From positions 1 to 64,000 of the forward strand of contig CBJLMB010000029.1 of the NCBI GenBank assembly GCA_966424055.1: a stretch of DNA of 64,000 bases. Direction: 5' to 3'. Shown piece by piece: positions 62,576-64,000 of the stretch. Under the pieces are notes generated by a model. That model made no database searches, was not told the DNA's origin, and worked only from the letters and a program-made list of their open reading frames with translations. The translations under genes and the position numbers were made by a program. The stretch's first letter is position 1. Each line of letters starts with the position of its first letter. Origin of the DNA: Deminuibacter sp966424055 (GTDB taxonomy: Bacteria; Bacteroidota; Bacteroidia; Chitinophagales; Chitinophagaceae).

Positions 62576-64000
62576 ATGAAAAAAAAGATCCTATTCTTCT
62601 CCATACCGGTTATACTCCTGCTGCAGTCCTGCTCCACCAAAAGCCTGGATGTGACACCGAAGAACGAACTGTCGGATGAAACTTTCTGGAAAACCGAACA
62701 GGATGCCGCCATGGCGCTCACTGCCTGTTATAACAATGTGGGGCAGTGGGACGATCCCAATGATTACTGGTTCGTGGTTTTTGCAGACGGTGCTACTGAC
62801 AATGCTTATTCCCGCGACGGCTGGATGGGCATGCAGGCTATCGGCAACGGAACCAGTACGGCTTCCAACCCGGGGAGGGATTATTACAAGTTCAGAAAAA
62901 TAAGAAGATGCAACCTGTTCCTGGCCAACCTGGATAAAGTGCAGATGGATGCCGATAAGAAGAAACAGTACAGGGCAGAAGCCCGCTTTTTACGGGCTTT
63001 CAATTATTTTGTATTGCAGCAGCTATACGGCCCTGTACCCATTATTGAAAAACTGCTGGCTTCAGATGAAGTGATGCCACGCAATACAGAGGAGGAAGTG
63101 GTGAACTGGATGATTAAAGAACTGGGGGAGGCCGCGCAGGACCTGCCGGTGAAAAATTACCTGGAATCGAACGGGCACGTGACCAAAGGAGCAGCACTGG
63201 CGCTGAAAGCCCGTATTGAGCTCTTCAACAAGAAATGGGATGATGCCATTGCCGATGCACGGAGTGTGATGGGCATGGAAGGCACTTACCAGCTATATGC
63301 CGATTATCGTGGTCTTTTTTTAACCGCCAATAAACTGAGCCAGAAAGAATGGCTTTATGCGCAGCAAAATGCACCCAATGCCACCAGCGGTTCTTCTGCT
63401 TATCCTGTGCTGGTGCCGTATGGTGATCTTACAGATGGCTGGGCTTCTATGAATATTACCGATAACCTGGTAAGGGCTTATGAGGTGATAGATGGCAGCA
63501 CTATCGATGAAGGTTCTCCTTTGTACAACCCCAACAATCCTTATAAGAACAGGGACCCGCGGCTGAATGCAACTGTGATATGCCCGGGTGAATGGTGGAA
63601 AGACCGCTTCTTCGATCCCTGGAAAAAAATTTATACAGAAGGCCCCCGCAGCGGCACGCAGAACCTCGACCTGTGGTCTGACTGGCGGGGTGCAAGAACA
63701 GGCTACCTGCTGAAAAAATATTTTGACCCCATCACATCCGACCAGAACAACAAAGCGGGTTTCGATGTACCCCTGCTGCGCTTTGCCGAAGTGTTCCTGA
63801 TTTATGCTGAAGCAAAAATTGAGAAGAGTGAAATAGACGGCAGCGTGTACGATGCCATCGATAAAATACGCGCCCGGGCAGGCATGCCGCTGGTGAACAG
63901 GAACAAATACAGCAGCCAGGAAAAATGCAGGGAGCTGGTAAGGCGTGAACGCCGGGTGGAGTTTGCCATGGAAGGCCTTCGGATCTATGATATCAGGAGA
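62576..64000 (+). CDS. SusD/RagB-like lipoprotein, truncated by window edge (glycan locus 3)
   Basis: The frame is open from ATG 62576 to the last base (475 codons, no stop), so only the C-terminus is missing. It encodes a lipoprotein with lipobox LLQSC (Cys19) and SusD signatures: DETFWKTEQDAAMALTACYN, the TPR-like EARFLRAFNYFVLQQLYGPVPII, PLLRFAEVFLIYAEAKIE, and near the edge LVRRERRVEFAMEGLRIYDIRR. It pairs with the SusC directly upstream and binds the glycan at the surface. Catabolic enzymes of this locus, if any, lie beyond the right edge. Confidence 0.93.
   Translation, partial: MKKKILFFSIPVILLLQSCSTKSLDVTPKNELSDETFWKTEQDAAMALTACYNNVGQWDDPNDYWFVVFADGATDNAYSRDGWMGMQAIGNGTSTASNPGRDYYKFRKIRRCNLFLANLDKVQMDADKKKQYRAEARFLRAFNYFVLQQLYGPVPIIEKLLASDEVMPRNTEEEVVNWMIKELGEAAQDLPVKNYLESNGHVTKGAALALKARIELFNKKWDDAIADARSVMGMEGTYQLYADYRGLFLTANKLSQKEWLYAQQNAPNATSGSSAYPVLVPYGDLTDGWASMNITDNLVRAYEVIDGSTIDEGSPLYNPNNPYKNRDPRLNATVICPGEWWKDRFFDPWKKIYTEGPRSGTQNLDLWSDWRGARTGYLLKKYFDPITSDQNNKAGFDVPLLRFAEVFLIYAEAKIEKSEIDGSVYDAIDKIRARAGMPLVNRNKYSSQEKCRELVRRERRVEFAMEGLRIYDIRR

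Noticed and set aside
1..64000. rRNA, tRNA, riboswitch, insertion sequence or prophage genes
   Set aside because: I looked on both strands for cloverleaf arms, transposase motifs and phage genes and found none I could support by eye.

Overview
The window is chromosomal DNA from a member of the Bacteroidota, most likely a Chitinophagaceae-type soil or rhizosphere bacterium. The evidence is three SusC/SusD pairs, two ECF sigma/FecR pairs wired to STN-bearing SusC receptors, a type IX secretion C-terminal domain, a DUF5686 outer-membrane protein, a stand-alone sensor kinase with Reg_prop/Y_Y_Y domains, and the weak ribosome-binding sites and TAnnTTTG-like promoter boxes of this phylum. Genus cannot be fixed from the sequence alone. 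No rRNA, tRNA, CRISPR array, transposase or phage gene was seen.

Left end (1-7350): a 101-bp tandem repeat is followed by a complete minus-strand SUF iron-sulfur assembly operon (sufA-sufB-sufC-sufD-sufS-sufE-DUF59). A SufR-like (COG2345) cysteine-rich regulator reads divergently from it and has an inverted repeat over its start.

7390-14836: a compact plus-strand operon for inositol lipids. It encodes inositol-3-phosphate synthase, a PgpA-type phosphatase, a GtrA-like membrane protein, a large DUF5686 outer-membrane protein, a CDP-alcohol phosphatidyltransferase fused to a DUF4833 domain and, after a 218-bp gap, an AUR1-like PAP2 protein (inositol phosphorylceramide synthase). The enzymes give a full route from glucose-6-phosphate to phosphatidylinositol and then inositol sphingolipid. 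The outer-membrane protein and the DUF4833 fusion are the parts I cannot explain from known schemes.

14880-17068: small unrelated genes (TetR regulator, DinB-like protein, short-chain dehydrogenase).

17150-31456: a polysaccharide utilisation locus aimed at a sulfated, fucosylated glycan. It has a divergent sulfatase, then ECF sigma, FecR, SusC with STN domain, SusD, a DUF4091 putative glycosidase, a second sulfatase and a GH29 fucosidase. A minus-strand T9SS cargo protein (31576-34467) separates it from a second sigma/FecR/SusC/SusD set (34737-41953) that has no enzymes. That set ends in a strong hairpin and is followed by an NlpC/P60 cell-wall peptidase.

43347-53735: mixed accessory genes. 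They include a TetR/MFS efflux pair with two copies of one operator palindrome, a Crp/Fnr regulator with two small membrane proteins, a TetR regulator beside a frameshifted PaaI-type thioesterase with matching operator half-sites, an Omp85-like barrel, an SRPBCC protein, three proteins of unknown or loosely assigned role, and a GT4 glycosyltransferase.

53796-64000: a sensor kinase and a separate response regulator/AraC protein (a split version of the hybrid two-component systems that control glycan loci), with a secreted protein of unknown function downstream. They read divergently from a third SusC/SusD pair that lacks the STN domain. The SusD gene runs off the right edge.
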